Part shown: piece after piece, positions 1-9,655 of the stretch
Numbering within the stretch: position 1 is the stretch's first letter
Layout of the letters: every line of letters starts with the position of its first letter
From: Pedobacter endophyticus
GTDB lineage: Bacteria > Bacteroidota > Bacteroidia > Sphingobacteriales > Sphingobacteriaceae
Length of the DNA: 64,000 bases
Assembly: GCF_015679185.1 (NCBI RefSeq)
Contig: NZ_CP064939.1
Location: 868,001-932,000 of the forward strand
Reading direction: 5' to 3'
Notes under the pieces: model-generated
What the model was told of the DNA's origin: nothing
Databases searched by the model: none
The model's input: only the letters and a program-made list of their open reading frames with translations
Program-made: the position numbers and the translations under genes

Positions 1-2954
1 TTCAATCCACTTACATAAAAGCGCAACTGTGCTATTTTTAATCGTTTAATAAACGCTGATGATAGTGAATAGCCGAGCTCAACATTTTTAAGCCTGATAT
101 AATCGCCCGAGCGGATCCAAAAATCGGAGTTGGCGGTATTGTTGCCGCGATCGGTTAGCAACAACCGTGGGTATGCTGCACCCGGATTATCTGGCGTCCA
201 CCGGTCTACACTAAACTGGTTTAAATAACCGTTGTTGGTGTTTCCGGCATTTACGAGTTGTTGAATACTGATTGAGCGACCGCTTGTACCCTGAAATAAA
301 AAGTTTAAGTCGAAGTTTTTAACGGCAACCGAAGCACCCAAACCAAAATAAGCTTTCGGCACAAAGTTAAAATCGGTTCTAACCCTATCCAGATCATTAA
401 TTAAACCGTCGCCGTTTTGATCAACATATTTAATGTCGCCTGGTTTTACATCTCTCGATAGCAATTGTTTTGGTGATGCATCAATCTGTGCCTGATTTTG
501 GAAAATTCCATCAGAGATCAACATCGTGCTGATGTAACCAGCTGCTGTTGTTGCGGTTGCTGCCGGAGAAATTACGCTCGAAATGGGGTGGCCTAATTGT
601 TTTTGATAGGCTGGTAAGTTCGCCGCCTCGTTAATGGCAAGGATTTTACTTACATTATACGTGTAGTTTCCGAAAATGTTGAGGTCTACCGCTCCTATCT
701 TTTTGTTATAGTTGATTCCGGTTTCGAAGCCGCGGTATTCTGCCTCTCCCTCATTTACATAAATTAAGCTCTGTCCCAATAAACTTGGCAAAAGCGATGT
801 TGTGGTTAAGTCTTTTCTATCTTCGTAAAAGTAATCGGCACTGATTGATAACGCTTGTTTAAATAATTTTGCATCAAAGCCCAAACTGGTTTTGTAAGCT
901 TTTTCCCAGGTTAAATATGGGTTTGCCAAAGCCAGTTGACCTGTTCCGCCAACCCCGGTATACGAGGTGCCGAAAGTGTAGCCTGTTGTACTTCTGCTAA
1001 AGAAATCGTTAAAGGCAAAACGTCTGGCCGAGCCAATGGCATCGTTGCCCACCAAACCGTACGATCCGCGGATTTTTAAGAAATCTAACCACGTGGTCGA
1101 TCCCTTCATAAAGCTTTCATCAGATAAGATCCAGCCTGCAGATGCCGCTGGGAAGAAACCGTATCTCCGGCCCGGCGCAAAGTTTTCAGAACCTGAGTAA
1201 TTGGCGGTCAAATCGACAAAATAGCGCTGCCTAAAGCCGTACGACAGGCGGTTAGACCAGCCTTCTCTACGAATATCTAAATTGCCAAAAGTAGAATAGT
1301 TGGCTCTTGAAACACGGGTTGAAAATTTGATGTCGCTTTGTCCAAAGGTTCTGTTATAATCTAAACCTGCCCATAACTCGCTTTTTTTAACATTGCCCGA
1401 AAATGCGTTGCCCTGGTAGTTTACCTTGCTTGCGGTACCAAATGACGAGTATGAACCATCGGCGTTTAATACTGAAGTGGCGTAGGTTTCGGCAAAGCCC
1501 GAACGGTACAAGCCAGCAATATCATAAGCGTAGAAAACCTCGGCCGATAAGCCTTTCAAAATGCCATCCATTTTTTGGCGGGCACTAATGGTGGCAATCA
1601 TGTTGCGCATTAAATCGGTACTTGCACCACGTGCCTGCAACATGGCCAACGGGTTGCTCTGTGTAAAAATTGAAGTTCCACCGTAAGAGCCATCGGGATT
1701 TAAGATCGGAAAGGCGTTAGCTGGCGTTGAGTAAACGGTGTTTAAAAACGTTCCTGTTCCGGCATTGGGGAAGGTTAAATTGGTAATCCTTCCGCCGATA
1801 TCCAAGGCTACATCCAAGTTTTTGTTTACGTGCAAATCAAGATTGGTGCGCAGGTTGTACCGGTTAAAATCGGTATTGGCATCGTAAGTTTCGTTATTTC
1901 CGCCCTTGTAAAAACCGCCTTGCTGGTAGGCGCTTAATAAAGTATAATATTTAATAAATGCATTTCCGCCGGTTACCGAGGCCACGTAACGCTGAGTTGG
2001 CGCCACTTGTTTTGTAAAATCCCTTACAAAATTATTGTTGGGGTATTTAATCGGGTCAGAACCTGTTTGGTAAGCCTGTAACGCCGTTTGATCGTAAACT
2101 GCTGTTCCGCCGCTGTTTATCGAAGCTTCATTATATAAGGTTGCGTACGAATAGGCATCCAAGGGTGCAGTTACTTGAAGCGGCGCCTGTAAGCCGGCCT
2201 GGGCATCGAACGTAACTTTGGTGCTGGTTGCACTGCCGCGTTTGGTTTTTACATACACTACGCCATTGGCGCCGTACATGCCATACCATGCCAGGGTAGC
2301 CGCATCTTTTAAAACACTTACGCTTTCAATTTCGCCCAAATCCATTGCTGTGAAATCTCTTTCAATTCCATCGACCAAAATTAACGGCTCTTGATTGCTG
2401 TTGTACGATGATCGGCCTCTGATTAAAAGACTCGATACATCGTAACCCGGTTGCTGCGAGCCGCTGGGGTAAACCGCAAGCCCTGGTAAGCGCCCGGTAA
2501 ACACATTGGTTAATGATGATGATGGAATTTGAGGCAGGTTTTCGGTGGTAATGGTGCTAATGGTAGCGGTAACTTCCCTTTTTTTGCGCACACCGAACGG
2601 AATGTACACGTTATCGTCGTCGCCTGCGTTAATTAAAGCTTTAGTTAACACTACATCGGCTTTGGTTACTTCTCCGGCTGGCTTAAGTACAGTTCCGTAA
2701 CCCACAAATTTAAACACCAGCACATCGCTCGAAGTGGCTTCGATGGTGAAGCTTCCGTTGGCATCGGTATTAACCGAGCGATTGGTTTTGTCTTCCTGAA
2801 TAGAAATGGTCACTCCAGGTAACGGTTTTTTATCCTGATCTACAACCTTACCAATTACGGTGAGGTTTTCATCAGGTGTTTGCCCATAAACATTCAGCAT
2901 TCCTGCCGCCATGAGTAACAGGCAAATCAAATATTTCGATTTTATATATTTCAT
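1..2954 (-). CDS. SusC/RagA-type TonB-dependent outer-membrane receptor, C-terminus beyond window edge
   Basis: This is an outer-membrane importer of oligosaccharides (or other large nutrients), energised by TonB and working under a SusD lid. I translated it by hand because the frame runs off the left edge without a stop. The ATG gives a signal peptide (MKYIKSKYLICLLLMAAG...VYGQ). A carboxypeptidase-regulatory-like beta domain follows (GKVVDQDKKPLPGVTISIQ), then the TonB plug with GRLPGLAVYPSG, LILVDGIERDF and a plug end at YGANGVVYVKTKRG. About 984 codons are present, and the last visible residues (LRFYVSGL) resemble the final strands of the barrel, so little is missing. It lies 36 bp downstream of a susD in the same direction and is probably co-transcribed with it. 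Its own SusD partner would be expected just left of the window. Family assignment is firm; the substrate is unknown. Confidence 0.93.
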   Translation of the reverse strand, partial: MKYIKSKYLICLLLMAAGMLNVYGQTPDENLTVIGKVVDQDKKPLPGVTISIQEDKTNRSVNTDANGSFTIEATSSDVLVFKFVGYGTVLKPAGEVTKADVVLTKALINAGDDDNVYIPFGVRKKREVTATISTITTENLPQIPSSSLTNVFTGRLPGLAVYPSGSQQPGYDVSSLLIRGRSSYNSNQEPLILVDGIERDFTAMDLGEIESVSVLKDAATLAWYGMYGANGVVYVKTKRGSATSTKVTFDAQAGLQAPLQVTAPLDAYSYATLYNEASINSGGTAVYDQTALQAYQTGSDPIKYPNNNFVRDFTKQVAPTQRYVASVTGGNAFIKYYTLLSAYQQGGFYKGGNNETYDANTDFNRYNLRTNLDLHVNKNLDVALDIGGRITNLTFPNAGTGTFLNTVYSTPANAFPILNPDGSYGGTSIFTQSNPLAMLQARGASTDLMRNMIATISARQKMDGILKGLSAEVFYAYDIAGLYRSGFAETYATSVLNADGSYSSFGTASKVNYQGNAFSGNVKKSELWAGLDYNRTFGQSDIKFSTRVSRANYSTFGNLDIRREGWSNRLSYGFRQRYFVDLTANYSGSENFAPGRRYGFFPAASAGWILSDESFMKGSTTWLDFLKIRGSYGLVGNDAIGSARRFAFNDFFSRSTTGYTFGTSYTGVGGTGQLALANPYLTWEKAYKTSLGFDAKLFKQALSISADYFYEDRKDLTTTSLLPSLLGQSLIYVNEGEAEYRGFETGINYNKKIGAVDLNIFGNYTYNVSKILAINEAANLPAYQKQLGHPISSVISPAATATTAAGYISTMLISDGIFQNQAQIDASPKQLLSRDVKPGDIKYVDQNGDGLINDLDRVRTDFNFVPKAYFGLGASVAVKNFDLNFLFQGTSGRSISIQQLVNAGNTNNGYLNQFSVDRWTPDNPGAAYPRLLLTDRGNNTANSDFWIRSGDYIRLKNVELGYSLSSAFIKRLKIAQLRFYVSGL

Positions 2955-2990
2955 TTTGAAAAATCTTTTAGCGTGATACGATACAATCAA

Positions 2991-4703
2991 TTATTCCCAA
3001 CCCGGATTTTGTGTTAATACACCTTTGCTTTTATAAATCTCGGCACGCGGAATCGGGTATAAATTTTGCGCCTCAGTCCACGTTTTTTGAAATGTTGAGC
3101 TTAACACAATTGGCGTGTACGTGAAACTTCCGTTTGCATTTTTAAACACATCCATTCCTTTCATTGGCACGGCGATGGTTTGTGCGCCAATTTTCCAGCG
3201 CATAATATCGTACCAGCGGTGATCTTCGAAAGCCAGTTCTATGGCACGCTCATGTCTTATTGCCGTTCTCATTTCATCCTGCGTCATGTTGGCTTTCAAG
3301 CCGTAAAGATTATTGCTTCCGGGTAAAATGCCTGCCCTTTTGCGGATCGCGATTAACTGATCGTAAACCGATTGATCGGGCCCAACGGCCTCGTTTTGCG
3401 CTTCTGCATAATTCAGTATTACTTCGCCATAGCGGAAATAAATGTAGTTTAGCAAAGTTGTACTGCCGCCAACAGTTCGGTAAACCTCTGGCCAGTATTT
3501 TTTGCAATAGTAACGTGTGGCGGTATAGGTAATGGTTGGGTTATAATCTTTACCGTAAACCGTTTTGCCATCGGCGGTTAGCGTCGACCACATTTCGATT
3601 TTGCCACCTTGCCACGGTCTATCGTTATAAATAATGTTATCGTAAAAACGTGGCTCGCGACCTTCGTATGGTTTTTGTGGATTATAACCTGAAGTTGGAT
3701 CGCTGATTGGCTTTCCATTAGCCATTTCGTACATATCGACATGGTTCTGCGTTGGGTTCATTTGTCCCTGCGCACCACCAGAGCCGGGCGACATTGAAAA
3801 ATCCTGCATCATTTCGCCCGAAAGCGGAGTATTTCCCTTAATTCTGATCATGATGTACTCGGGAGACGATGGCAGGTTCAATAAATCGGTGTACGATGGT
3901 TGCAATTCGTATCTTCCATCCATTAAAACTTTGGCAGCATCTGCGGCGAGTTGCCATTTCGATTTATCGTTCGAAGGATTATTTAACGGGCTTGCTGCAT
4001 ACAATAAAACCCGTGCTTTTAAGGCCTGTGCTGCGCCGATGGTTGGGCGGCCGTAGTTTGATGGGCCGTAATCGGCGTCAGTGCCTAATTTTGTCAGCGC
4101 TACTTCTAAATCTTTAAGAATAAAGTCCGTAACCTCTGCAAACGTGCTGCGTGGCAGGTTAATGTCATCATTTACGCTATACACCTTATCAACAATAGGT
4201 ACGCCGCCAAACCTTTTGGTCAGTTCAAAATACGATAAGGCTCTTAAAAAGTGCATCTCGCCCTCTACCCTTTTCGGGTCGAAAATTGGCACACTTGCAT
4301 TCGGAGATGGCGGCACGTCGCCAATTCTGGCCAGCATTTTATTTTGAACGGCAATGCCGGCGTACATCAGTTTCCATACGCCATAAATATCGTTTAACGA
4401 TGGGCCGTTAGAATGATCGTGATATAAACCCCGATTTAACGACGTTACCGAACCTTCGGAGTTTCCTGAAACTGCCTCATCTGAAGCCTGTGAAGTGCTC
4501 CCACGGTGATCGTTAAATCGCACATATTTGGTAATCAGGTAATTGTAAGCGTTATCTGCGAAGCGGGCAGCTAAAGCGGGATCAGCAAAAATTTCATCCT
4601 CACTAATCGCAACGCCGGGTGTACGCTCGAGGTAATCTTTTTTACAAGAAAGCGAACAGAGCGTTAAAAGCACGATTGCTGTAAATATTTTGTAGTTTTT
4701 CAT
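2991..4703 (-). CDS. SusD/RagB family nutrient-binding outer-membrane lipoprotein
   Basis: It is a glycan-binding lipoprotein that caps the partner SusC receptor at the cell surface. The N-terminus is a lipoprotein signal (KNYKIFTAIVLLTLCSLSC, with the lipidated Cys followed by KKDYLERTPG, a classic SusD start). The TPR-like scaffold includes EGEMHFLRALSYFELTKRFG and GAAQALKARVLLYAASPLNN. The C-terminal half has the family block with RYGEVILNYAEAQNE, RHERAIELAFEDHRWYDIMRW and a terminal YPIPRAEI...NPGWE. I chose the ATG at MKNYKIF, 4 bp after the upstream susC stop. An in-frame ATG six codons earlier would overlap susC. At about 570 residues the length is normal. It pairs with the SusC immediately upstream. 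Confidence 0.93.
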   Translation of the reverse strand: MKNYKIFTAIVLLTLCSLSCKKDYLERTPGVAISEDEIFADPALAARFADNAYNYLITKYVRFNDHRGSTSQASDEAVSGNSEGSVTSLNRGLYHDHSNGPSLNDIYGVWKLMYAGIAVQNKMLARIGDVPPSPNASVPIFDPKRVEGEMHFLRALSYFELTKRFGGVPIVDKVYSVNDDINLPRSTFAEVTDFILKDLEVALTKLGTDADYGPSNYGRPTIGAAQALKARVLLYAASPLNNPSNDKSKWQLAADAAKVLMDGRYELQPSYTDLLNLPSSPEYIMIRIKGNTPLSGEMMQDFSMSPGSGGAQGQMNPTQNHVDMYEMANGKPISDPTSGYNPQKPYEGREPRFYDNIIYNDRPWQGGKIEMWSTLTADGKTVYGKDYNPTITYTATRYYCKKYWPEVYRTVGGSTTLLNYIYFRYGEVILNYAEAQNEAVGPDQSVYDQLIAIRKRAGILPGSNNLYGLKANMTQDEMRTAIRHERAIELAFEDHRWYDIMRWKIGAQTIAVPMKGMDVFKNANGSFTYTPIVLSSTFQKTWTEAQNLYPIPRAEIYKSKGVLTQNPGWE

Positions 4704-4707
4704 TTTC

Positions 4708-7700
4708 TTAGAATTGAACATTTAAACCAAAATTGTAAACCTTCGAAGTTGGATAAAGGGCCTGAAGCGGGAACGCCGTGTTAATGGTATTTACGTTCTC
4801 CGGGTCGACATAAAACCGGTACTTGGTCCAGGTGTAAAGGTTCTGGCCTTGCAAAAAGAGGCGAACGTTGCTGAGCTTTATGGCCGACGACCATTGCTTT
4901 GGCAGATTCCAGGCCAGCTCAACGTTTCTGATTTTCAAATAAGCAGAATTTTGCAGCGTGAAATCGTTAAGGGCATAGTTTAATGATGCCGTTCCGCGGG
5001 CGTGCAAAGCTGGCCAGGTTGCGGTAGCTGCATTTTGAGGTGTCCAGGCGTTGAGCATAAATTCATACATCTGTTGGCCGTTGTTTTGCTCGCTTAAAAT
5101 TACGTTCGAACTTACGTGGGCCACGCCCTGAAATAATACCGAAAAGGTAAATCCCTTGTAAATAACCCGCGGGCTGAAACTGTACACATATTCGGGCGTG
5201 TTGGTATAGCCAATTTTATCCTGATCTAAACTGGTAACCACTCCATCGCCATCTAAATCCTTCATTTTTAAATCGCCGGGAATTGGGCTATAGCCCTGCA
5301 ATTTTGGCGAAGCGGCAATATCGGCCGCCGATTGATAAAATCCATCGGTTTTATAACCAAAGAACTGGCCAACGCTTGTTCCTTTTCTGGCTGCAGAAAA
5401 AGGAAGGCCGTCAGGCTCATCGTTTTCCAAAATCTTGTTTTTGGCATAACTTACCTGCGCATTTAAGCCCACGGTTACACTTCCAATCTGTTTCTGATAA
5501 TCGAGTTCAACCTCATATCCTTTGTTATATACAATTCCTTTGTTCAGGTTCGGATAAGTGTGACCAAACAGCGCCAGGCCGCTTAGCGATTGGGTTAAAA
5601 TGTCTCTACGGGTTTCATCAAAGAAATCGACGGTTAACTTTAAATTGTCTTTCAACATTCGGGCCTCAAAACCAATGTTGCGCTTGGTTCCCGTTTCCCA
5701 GGTTACCTTGTCGTTACCTAAATCGTTGCCGTTTGCACCAAAAAACTGAGGGTCTCTGATTAACAAAGTTGGATAATTGGTAATTGAAAGTGGGTTACCG
5801 AAAGGTGCAGTTTGCCCCCCGGCGGTTGTTGTGGTATAGGTAGAATAATTCGTTAGGAACAAGAAACGACTTTCCGAAATCCTGTCGTTACCCACCAAAC
5901 CGTAGCTACCTCTAACCTTAAAGTAGGTTAAAATGTTGTTCTTTTTCCAAAAAGCCTCGTTTGTTAAGGTCCATCCTGCCGACACCGCCGGGAAGAAACC
6001 ATAACGCAAACCTGCCGCAAAATTCTCCGATCCATTGTATGAGGCGTTGAATTCTGCAAAATAACGCTCACCATAATTATAAGTAACACGACTGGCAATA
6101 CCTTGCGATGCTCTTGGCGGCGCAGTAAACGCTGTTGTACCTGTAGATTTGATCAACTGCCTTGTACCCAAAAGCAAAGCGCCCACGTTGTGTTTACCAA
6201 AATCGCGGTTGTAATCAAAACCAACCTGTAAGTTCATGTTTGTACTTCCCTCGGTTACGCCGCCGTTCTGCACAGCGCCCAAAGGTTCATCACGGTTACG
6301 GGTATCGGTTGATAATGTGGCCTGGCCAGTTGCAGGATTATATACATAAGCAGCCCAGTTGGCGTTTCTGCGCTCAATGTTGTTGTAATAAGAATCGTAA
6401 CCGAATACGGTTTTAAAGCCCAATCCTTTGGTAATAAAGCCAAGCTTATAATTTAAGTTAAAGGTACTTTCGATGGTGTTGTTGTCATCGTTACGGGTTC
6501 CAAAGCGGGTTAACACCGCGTAAGGATTCCAGATATTGGTACCAATATTCGGGTTTGCGGTAATCCGTCCATCCGGCAGCGTTACCGGATAAGCATACGC
6601 AGGCACCTGAAGAATACGAGAAATCATCCCCTCAATGGTATCGTAAGAGAAAGCAGATGATGATAACAAGCCGGCTGGCTGATAACGGTTGGCAAAGCGC
6701 CCGCCCAGTTTAATGCCTACGGTGAAATCCTTGTTCAAGTTTAAATCGATGTTTGAACGGAAATTATAACGGTTATAATTCGGTACCGTGTTTATTCCAT
6801 ACGGCGAATCGAACTTTTTGAAAATTCCATCCTGAAAGGCATAACCCGCCGAAACAAAGTATTTGGCTATTTTTGTACCGCCGCTGATGTTGATGTTATG
6901 TTGCGTTTGGCTGTAATATTTTTTGGTCAGATAATCGAACCATTGTACATCGGGATAACCAATCGGATCTGATTTATCGCGAAACTTCTGAATGTCACTA
7001 TCAGAGAAAAACGGCTGTTTTCCGTCGTTGATATACGATTGATTGAGCAATGTAGCGTTCTCTAACGCAGGCAACCCAACGGCAAGCCCGGTATAGGTTT
7101 GCAGTGCATAATTTCCGGTATAGGTAACTCTCGGCGCACCAATTTTACCCTGCTTTGTAGTAATTACGATAATTCCGTTTGCGCCACGAATACCATAAAT
7201 GGCAGTTGAGGCGGCATCTTTTAACACGGTAATGGTTTCGATCTCGTTGGCGTCAACGTCAGAAAAGCTCGGTCTTTCTACCCCATCTACCACAACAATG
7301 GCCGCATTATTTGCGCCATACGTAGCTACCCCCCTCACTTTTAGCTGTGCACCATCGGCACCCGGCTGGCCACTGGTTTGCGTAGCTAGTAAACCCGGCA
7401 ACCTACCAACTAAACTGTTTGTTGGGTTGGGCGTTGGCGATTTCATAATCTCCTCGCTACTAATCTGAGCAATTGCCCCGGTCAGGGTCGATTTCTTTTG
7501 CGCACCATAACCCACAACCACCACTTCATCAAGCCCTTGCGAGTCATCGTCGAGCACAACGGTTACAGTGCTTTTGCCGGCAACGGCAACTTCTTTAGTT
7601 ACATAACCAATATAGGTAAAGGTTAAGGTGCTGTTATCGGCAGCCCTGATCGAGAACTTTCCATCGTTATCTGTAACGGCGCCAACGGCCGTCCCCTTTA

Positions 7701-7887
7701 CGCGAACGCTAACGCCCGGCAAGGTAATTCCCTTACTATCTTTTACCGTACCTGTAATTGTCGATTGCGCAAAGGCAGAAAAGGTAATGAATAAAAGGAA
7801 GGTTAACGAATACAGGATCTTTGACCGCTTAACCTTTAAGAGTGCGGCGTATGGAAAATCCTGCTTCAACATGTAAAGTTTATCCAT
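4708..7887 (-). CDS. SusC/RagA-type TonB-dependent outer-membrane receptor
   Basis: A full-length (1059 aa) TonB-dependent transporter and first gene of the minus-strand uptake operon. The basic N-terminal stretch precedes a hydrophobic signal segment (ILYSLTFLLFITFSAFAQS). Next come a carboxypeptidase-regulatory-like domain (GTVKDSKGITLPGVSVRVKG), a TonB-box-like DEVVVVGYGAQKKSTLTG, the plug (SLVGRLPGLLATQTSGQPG, AAIVVVDGVERPSF, YGIRGANGIIVITTKQG) and the long beta barrel ending in aromatic VYNFGLNVQF. A second ATG five codons in is an equally possible start. It overlaps nothing and its stop sits 4 bp before the susD start, so translation is probably coupled. The divergent LacI-family gene upstream is the likely regulator. 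Confidence 0.95.
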   Translation of the reverse strand: MDKLYMLKQDFPYAALLKVKRSKILYSLTFLLFITFSAFAQSTITGTVKDSKGITLPGVSVRVKGTAVGAVTDNDGKFSIRAADNSTLTFTYIGYVTKEVAVAGKSTVTVVLDDDSQGLDEVVVVGYGAQKKSTLTGAIAQISSEEIMKSPTPNPTNSLVGRLPGLLATQTSGQPGADGAQLKVRGVATYGANNAAIVVVDGVERPSFSDVDANEIETITVLKDAASTAIYGIRGANGIIVITTKQGKIGAPRVTYTGNYALQTYTGLAVGLPALENATLLNQSYINDGKQPFFSDSDIQKFRDKSDPIGYPDVQWFDYLTKKYYSQTQHNINISGGTKIAKYFVSAGYAFQDGIFKKFDSPYGINTVPNYNRYNFRSNIDLNLNKDFTVGIKLGGRFANRYQPAGLLSSSAFSYDTIEGMISRILQVPAYAYPVTLPDGRITANPNIGTNIWNPYAVLTRFGTRNDDNNTIESTFNLNYKLGFITKGLGFKTVFGYDSYYNNIERRNANWAAYVYNPATGQATLSTDTRNRDEPLGAVQNGGVTEGSTNMNLQVGFDYNRDFGKHNVGALLLGTRQLIKSTGTTAFTAPPRASQGIASRVTYNYGERYFAEFNASYNGSENFAAGLRYGFFPAVSAGWTLTNEAFWKKNNILTYFKVRGSYGLVGNDRISESRFLFLTNYSTYTTTTAGGQTAPFGNPLSITNYPTLLIRDPQFFGANGNDLGNDKVTWETGTKRNIGFEARMLKDNLKLTVDFFDETRRDILTQSLSGLALFGHTYPNLNKGIVYNKGYEVELDYQKQIGSVTVGLNAQVSYAKNKILENDEPDGLPFSAARKGTSVGQFFGYKTDGFYQSAADIAASPKLQGYSPIPGDLKMKDLDGDGVVTSLDQDKIGYTNTPEYVYSFSPRVIYKGFTFSVLFQGVAHVSSNVILSEQNNGQQMYEFMLNAWTPQNAATATWPALHARGTASLNYALNDFTLQNSAYLKIRNVELAWNLPKQWSSAIKLSNVRLFLQGQNLYTWTKYRFYVDPENVNTINTAFPLQALYPTSKVYNFGLNVQF

Positions 7888-8280
7888 AATTTTAAAAAAA
7901 TATATTCAGTTAAAAGTTTAATGCGTAGTTAAAAAGATTGCGATCATTTGTACGGCGGATGAACCATTCGAAATGGGCAAAATTCTGTATTATCTTGCGG
8001 TTTGGAGCGCAACATCAAAGACAAAAAAAATTGAATTTAAGAATCGTAAAAATGATACGATTTTACCGTAGAAACGTAATATTCTGGATACAGAAAAACG
8101 CTTAGTGACTTAACAAGATCTGTTTCGTAAAACATGGAATTTCGTAAATCGGGATGTGCAGGTAATGATTTCATCATATTAATTTGGTTAGCATATGTTA
8201 GGGAAAACGAATTTAGGAAAGCTAAATACATAAAATCGTTTTAAAATAGCTTAAAACAGCACAAATCGACCTGAAACTAC

Positions 8281-8298
8281 ATTTCAAACGTTTGAAAT
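8281..8298. promoter_or_regulatory. LacI-family operator (perfect 18-bp palindrome)
   Basis: ATTTCAAACGTTTGAAAT is a perfect palindrome with the central CG typical of LacI/GalR-family operators. It sits about 43 bp before the regulator start codon and contains the TTTG of that gene's putative -33 element, which suggests autorepression. It is about 400 bp from the susC start, so direct control of susC from this site alone is less certain. Confidence 0.7.
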
Positions 8299-8323
8299 AA
8301 TTGCGTTTTTTTTCTTATCTATG
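8291..8323 (+). promoter_or_regulatory. Putative promoter of the lacI-family gene
   Basis: A Bacteroidetes-type pair: TTTG at 8291-8294, 21 nt, then TATCTATG at 8316-8323 (one mismatch to TAnnTTTG). Transcription would begin near 8329. That puts the in-frame TTG at 8326 before or at the start site and favours the ATG at 8341 as translation start. Confidence 0.45.
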
Positions 8324-8340
8324 CATTGAGATTGGAAAAG

Positions 8341-9357
8341 ATGAAGAATAACACGCCCATTACCCTTAAATTTCTTGCTGAGAAGTTAAAGATGTCGGTA
8401 TCAACGGTATCAAAGGCATTAAATAACTATCCCACCATTAACGAGTACACAAAGAAACGTGTTCAGGAAATGGCCAGGGATTTACATTTTACCCCAAATA
8501 AATCGGCCATAAATCTGAAGGAAAAAAAATCGCGGATTATTGGTATCATCTTACCAAATCTTTTGGATCATTTTTTTACGCGGAGCATTTACGGCGTAGA
8601 GCAGTTTGCCACCCAAAATGGGTATAATATTATCATCAGTCAAACGCACGATGACTTGCAAAAAGAAATTCAATCGGCCAATATGCTGCTCCGAAGTCGC
8701 GTGGATGGCTTAATCGTAGCCATTTCAAAGCACACACAAGATTTCTCGCACCTCGATCAGTTCGAAAACATGGGCATTCCGGTGGTTTATTATACCCGAA
8801 ACCCGAGCTTTAACCTCAACTGCCACAAGGTGTTGGGCAACACTTTTCAGGGTTGTTACCAGGCAACAAAATTCCTGATCGACCGCGGACACCAGAAAAT
8901 CGCGTATCTGGGCGGCCCAAAAATGATCAATTTTACGCACGACCGCTTTAATGGTTATATCAACGCATTGAAAGATAACAATGTACCTTTCTCTTCGGAA
9001 CTGGTTGCTTACACCGATTTTGATAAGGAAAATACCATTTCGGCTATAAAAAACCTGTTCGCAAACGAAGATCAAAATCCCACAGCGCTGGTTGCTTTTA
9101 AAGAACCGATATTATTCGATGCCATTAAATACCTTAAATCGATCAATTACCCTAAGTTTAGCGACATTGAGTGCATCGGTTTTGGCAATACTTCTTTTAT
9201 CAGCTATCTCGATTCTCCGCCCATCGCTTCCATAGAGGAAAACCCCGAATCGGTTGGCGAAAACGCCATGAGGCTACTGTTGCAATTAATTAATAAAGAA
9301 ATACAAATAGAAGATTATCAAAAGGTAATGGTGGATTGTAAGTTGGTGGTGCATTAG
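8341..9357 (+). CDS. LacI/GalR family transcriptional regulator
   Basis: It is a sugar-responsive DNA-binding regulator, probably of the divergent SusC-SusD-SusC operon. The N-terminal LacI helix-turn-helix reads ITLKFLAEKLKMSVSTVSKA with hinge-helix region TPNKSAINL. The periplasmic-binding-protein-like effector domain follows (KSRIIGIILPNLLDHFFTRS, RVDGLIVAISK, DRGHQKIAYLGG, SIEENPESVGENAMRLLL). At 338 aa from the chosen ATG it has the usual family length. The ATG is preceded by a GGAAAAG ribosome-binding-like stretch, and the longer TTG-initiated form would start inside the promoter. The palindromic operator upstream points to autoregulation. The inducer cannot be read from the sequence. 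Confidence 0.93.
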   Translation: MKNNTPITLKFLAEKLKMSVSTVSKALNNYPTINEYTKKRVQEMARDLHFTPNKSAINLKEKKSRIIGIILPNLLDHFFTRSIYGVEQFATQNGYNIIISQTHDDLQKEIQSANMLLRSRVDGLIVAISKHTQDFSHLDQFENMGIPVVYYTRNPSFNLNCHKVLGNTFQGCYQATKFLIDRGHQKIAYLGGPKMINFTHDRFNGYINALKDNNVPFSSELVAYTDFDKENTISAIKNLFANEDQNPTALVAFKEPILFDAIKYLKSINYPKFSDIECIGFGNTSFISYLDSPPIASIEENPESVGENAMRLLLQLINKEIQIEDYQKVMVDCKLVVH

Positions 9358-9373
9358 TTCATTGATTCATTTG

Positions 9374-9605
9374 AAGTCATCCGATGAATATCGGCACGCT
9401 GTACATATTCATCGGATGACTTAATTGTGAATTGGTAATTGTGAATTGGTTCATTAGTTCACTGAAGTCATCCGATGAATATCGGCATGCTGTACATATT
9501 CATCGGATGACTTAATTGTGAATTGATAATTGTGAATTGGTTTATTAGTTCATTTGAAGTCATCCGATGAATATCGGCATGCTGTACATATTCATCGGAT
9601 GACTT
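9374..9605. repeat. Three tandem REP-like hairpins (family A), about 91-bp period
   Basis: Three near-identical copies each form a perfect 18-bp stem (AAGTCATCCGATGAATAT and its complement) around a 13-nt loop, at 9374-9422, 9465-9513 and 9557-9605. The loops differ by one base (CACGC or CATGC). They are separated by AT-rich linkers built from 'aattgtgaattggt' words. Degenerate single copies occur elsewhere in the window (near 25161, 25637 and 44911). The first hairpin directly follows the lacI-family stop and could also act as a transcript end. Confidence 0.85.
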
Positions 9606-9655
9606 AATTGTGAATTGGTTCATTAGTTCATTTCGCTATACTACCATTGACGTTT

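Larger units (their letters stand above)
7888..8340. other. Divergent regulatory spacer between susC and the lacI-family gene
   Basis: This AT-rich non-coding spacer separates the susC operon (minus) from the LacI-type regulator (plus). It holds the operator and promoter listed separately near the regulator. An imperfect inverted repeat (CGTAAAA ... TTTTACCG) lies near 8044-8069. I found no good TAnnTTTG box for susC on the minus strand. A 64-codon minus-strand reading frame in the middle has no recognisable features and is not called. Confidence 0.6.

Noticed and set aside
8037..8231. 64-codon minus-strand frame in the susC/lacI spacer
   Set aside because: No domain, no promoter and no family pattern; AT-rich spacer.
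8326..8340. TTG start of the LacI-family regulator
   Set aside because: It falls at or before the predicted transcription start, and the ATG five codons later gives the normal family length.
9374..9605. Short CRISPR-like array of palindromic repeats
   Set aside because: Linkers between hairpins are also repeated, only three units exist, and single copies are dispersed elsewhere.
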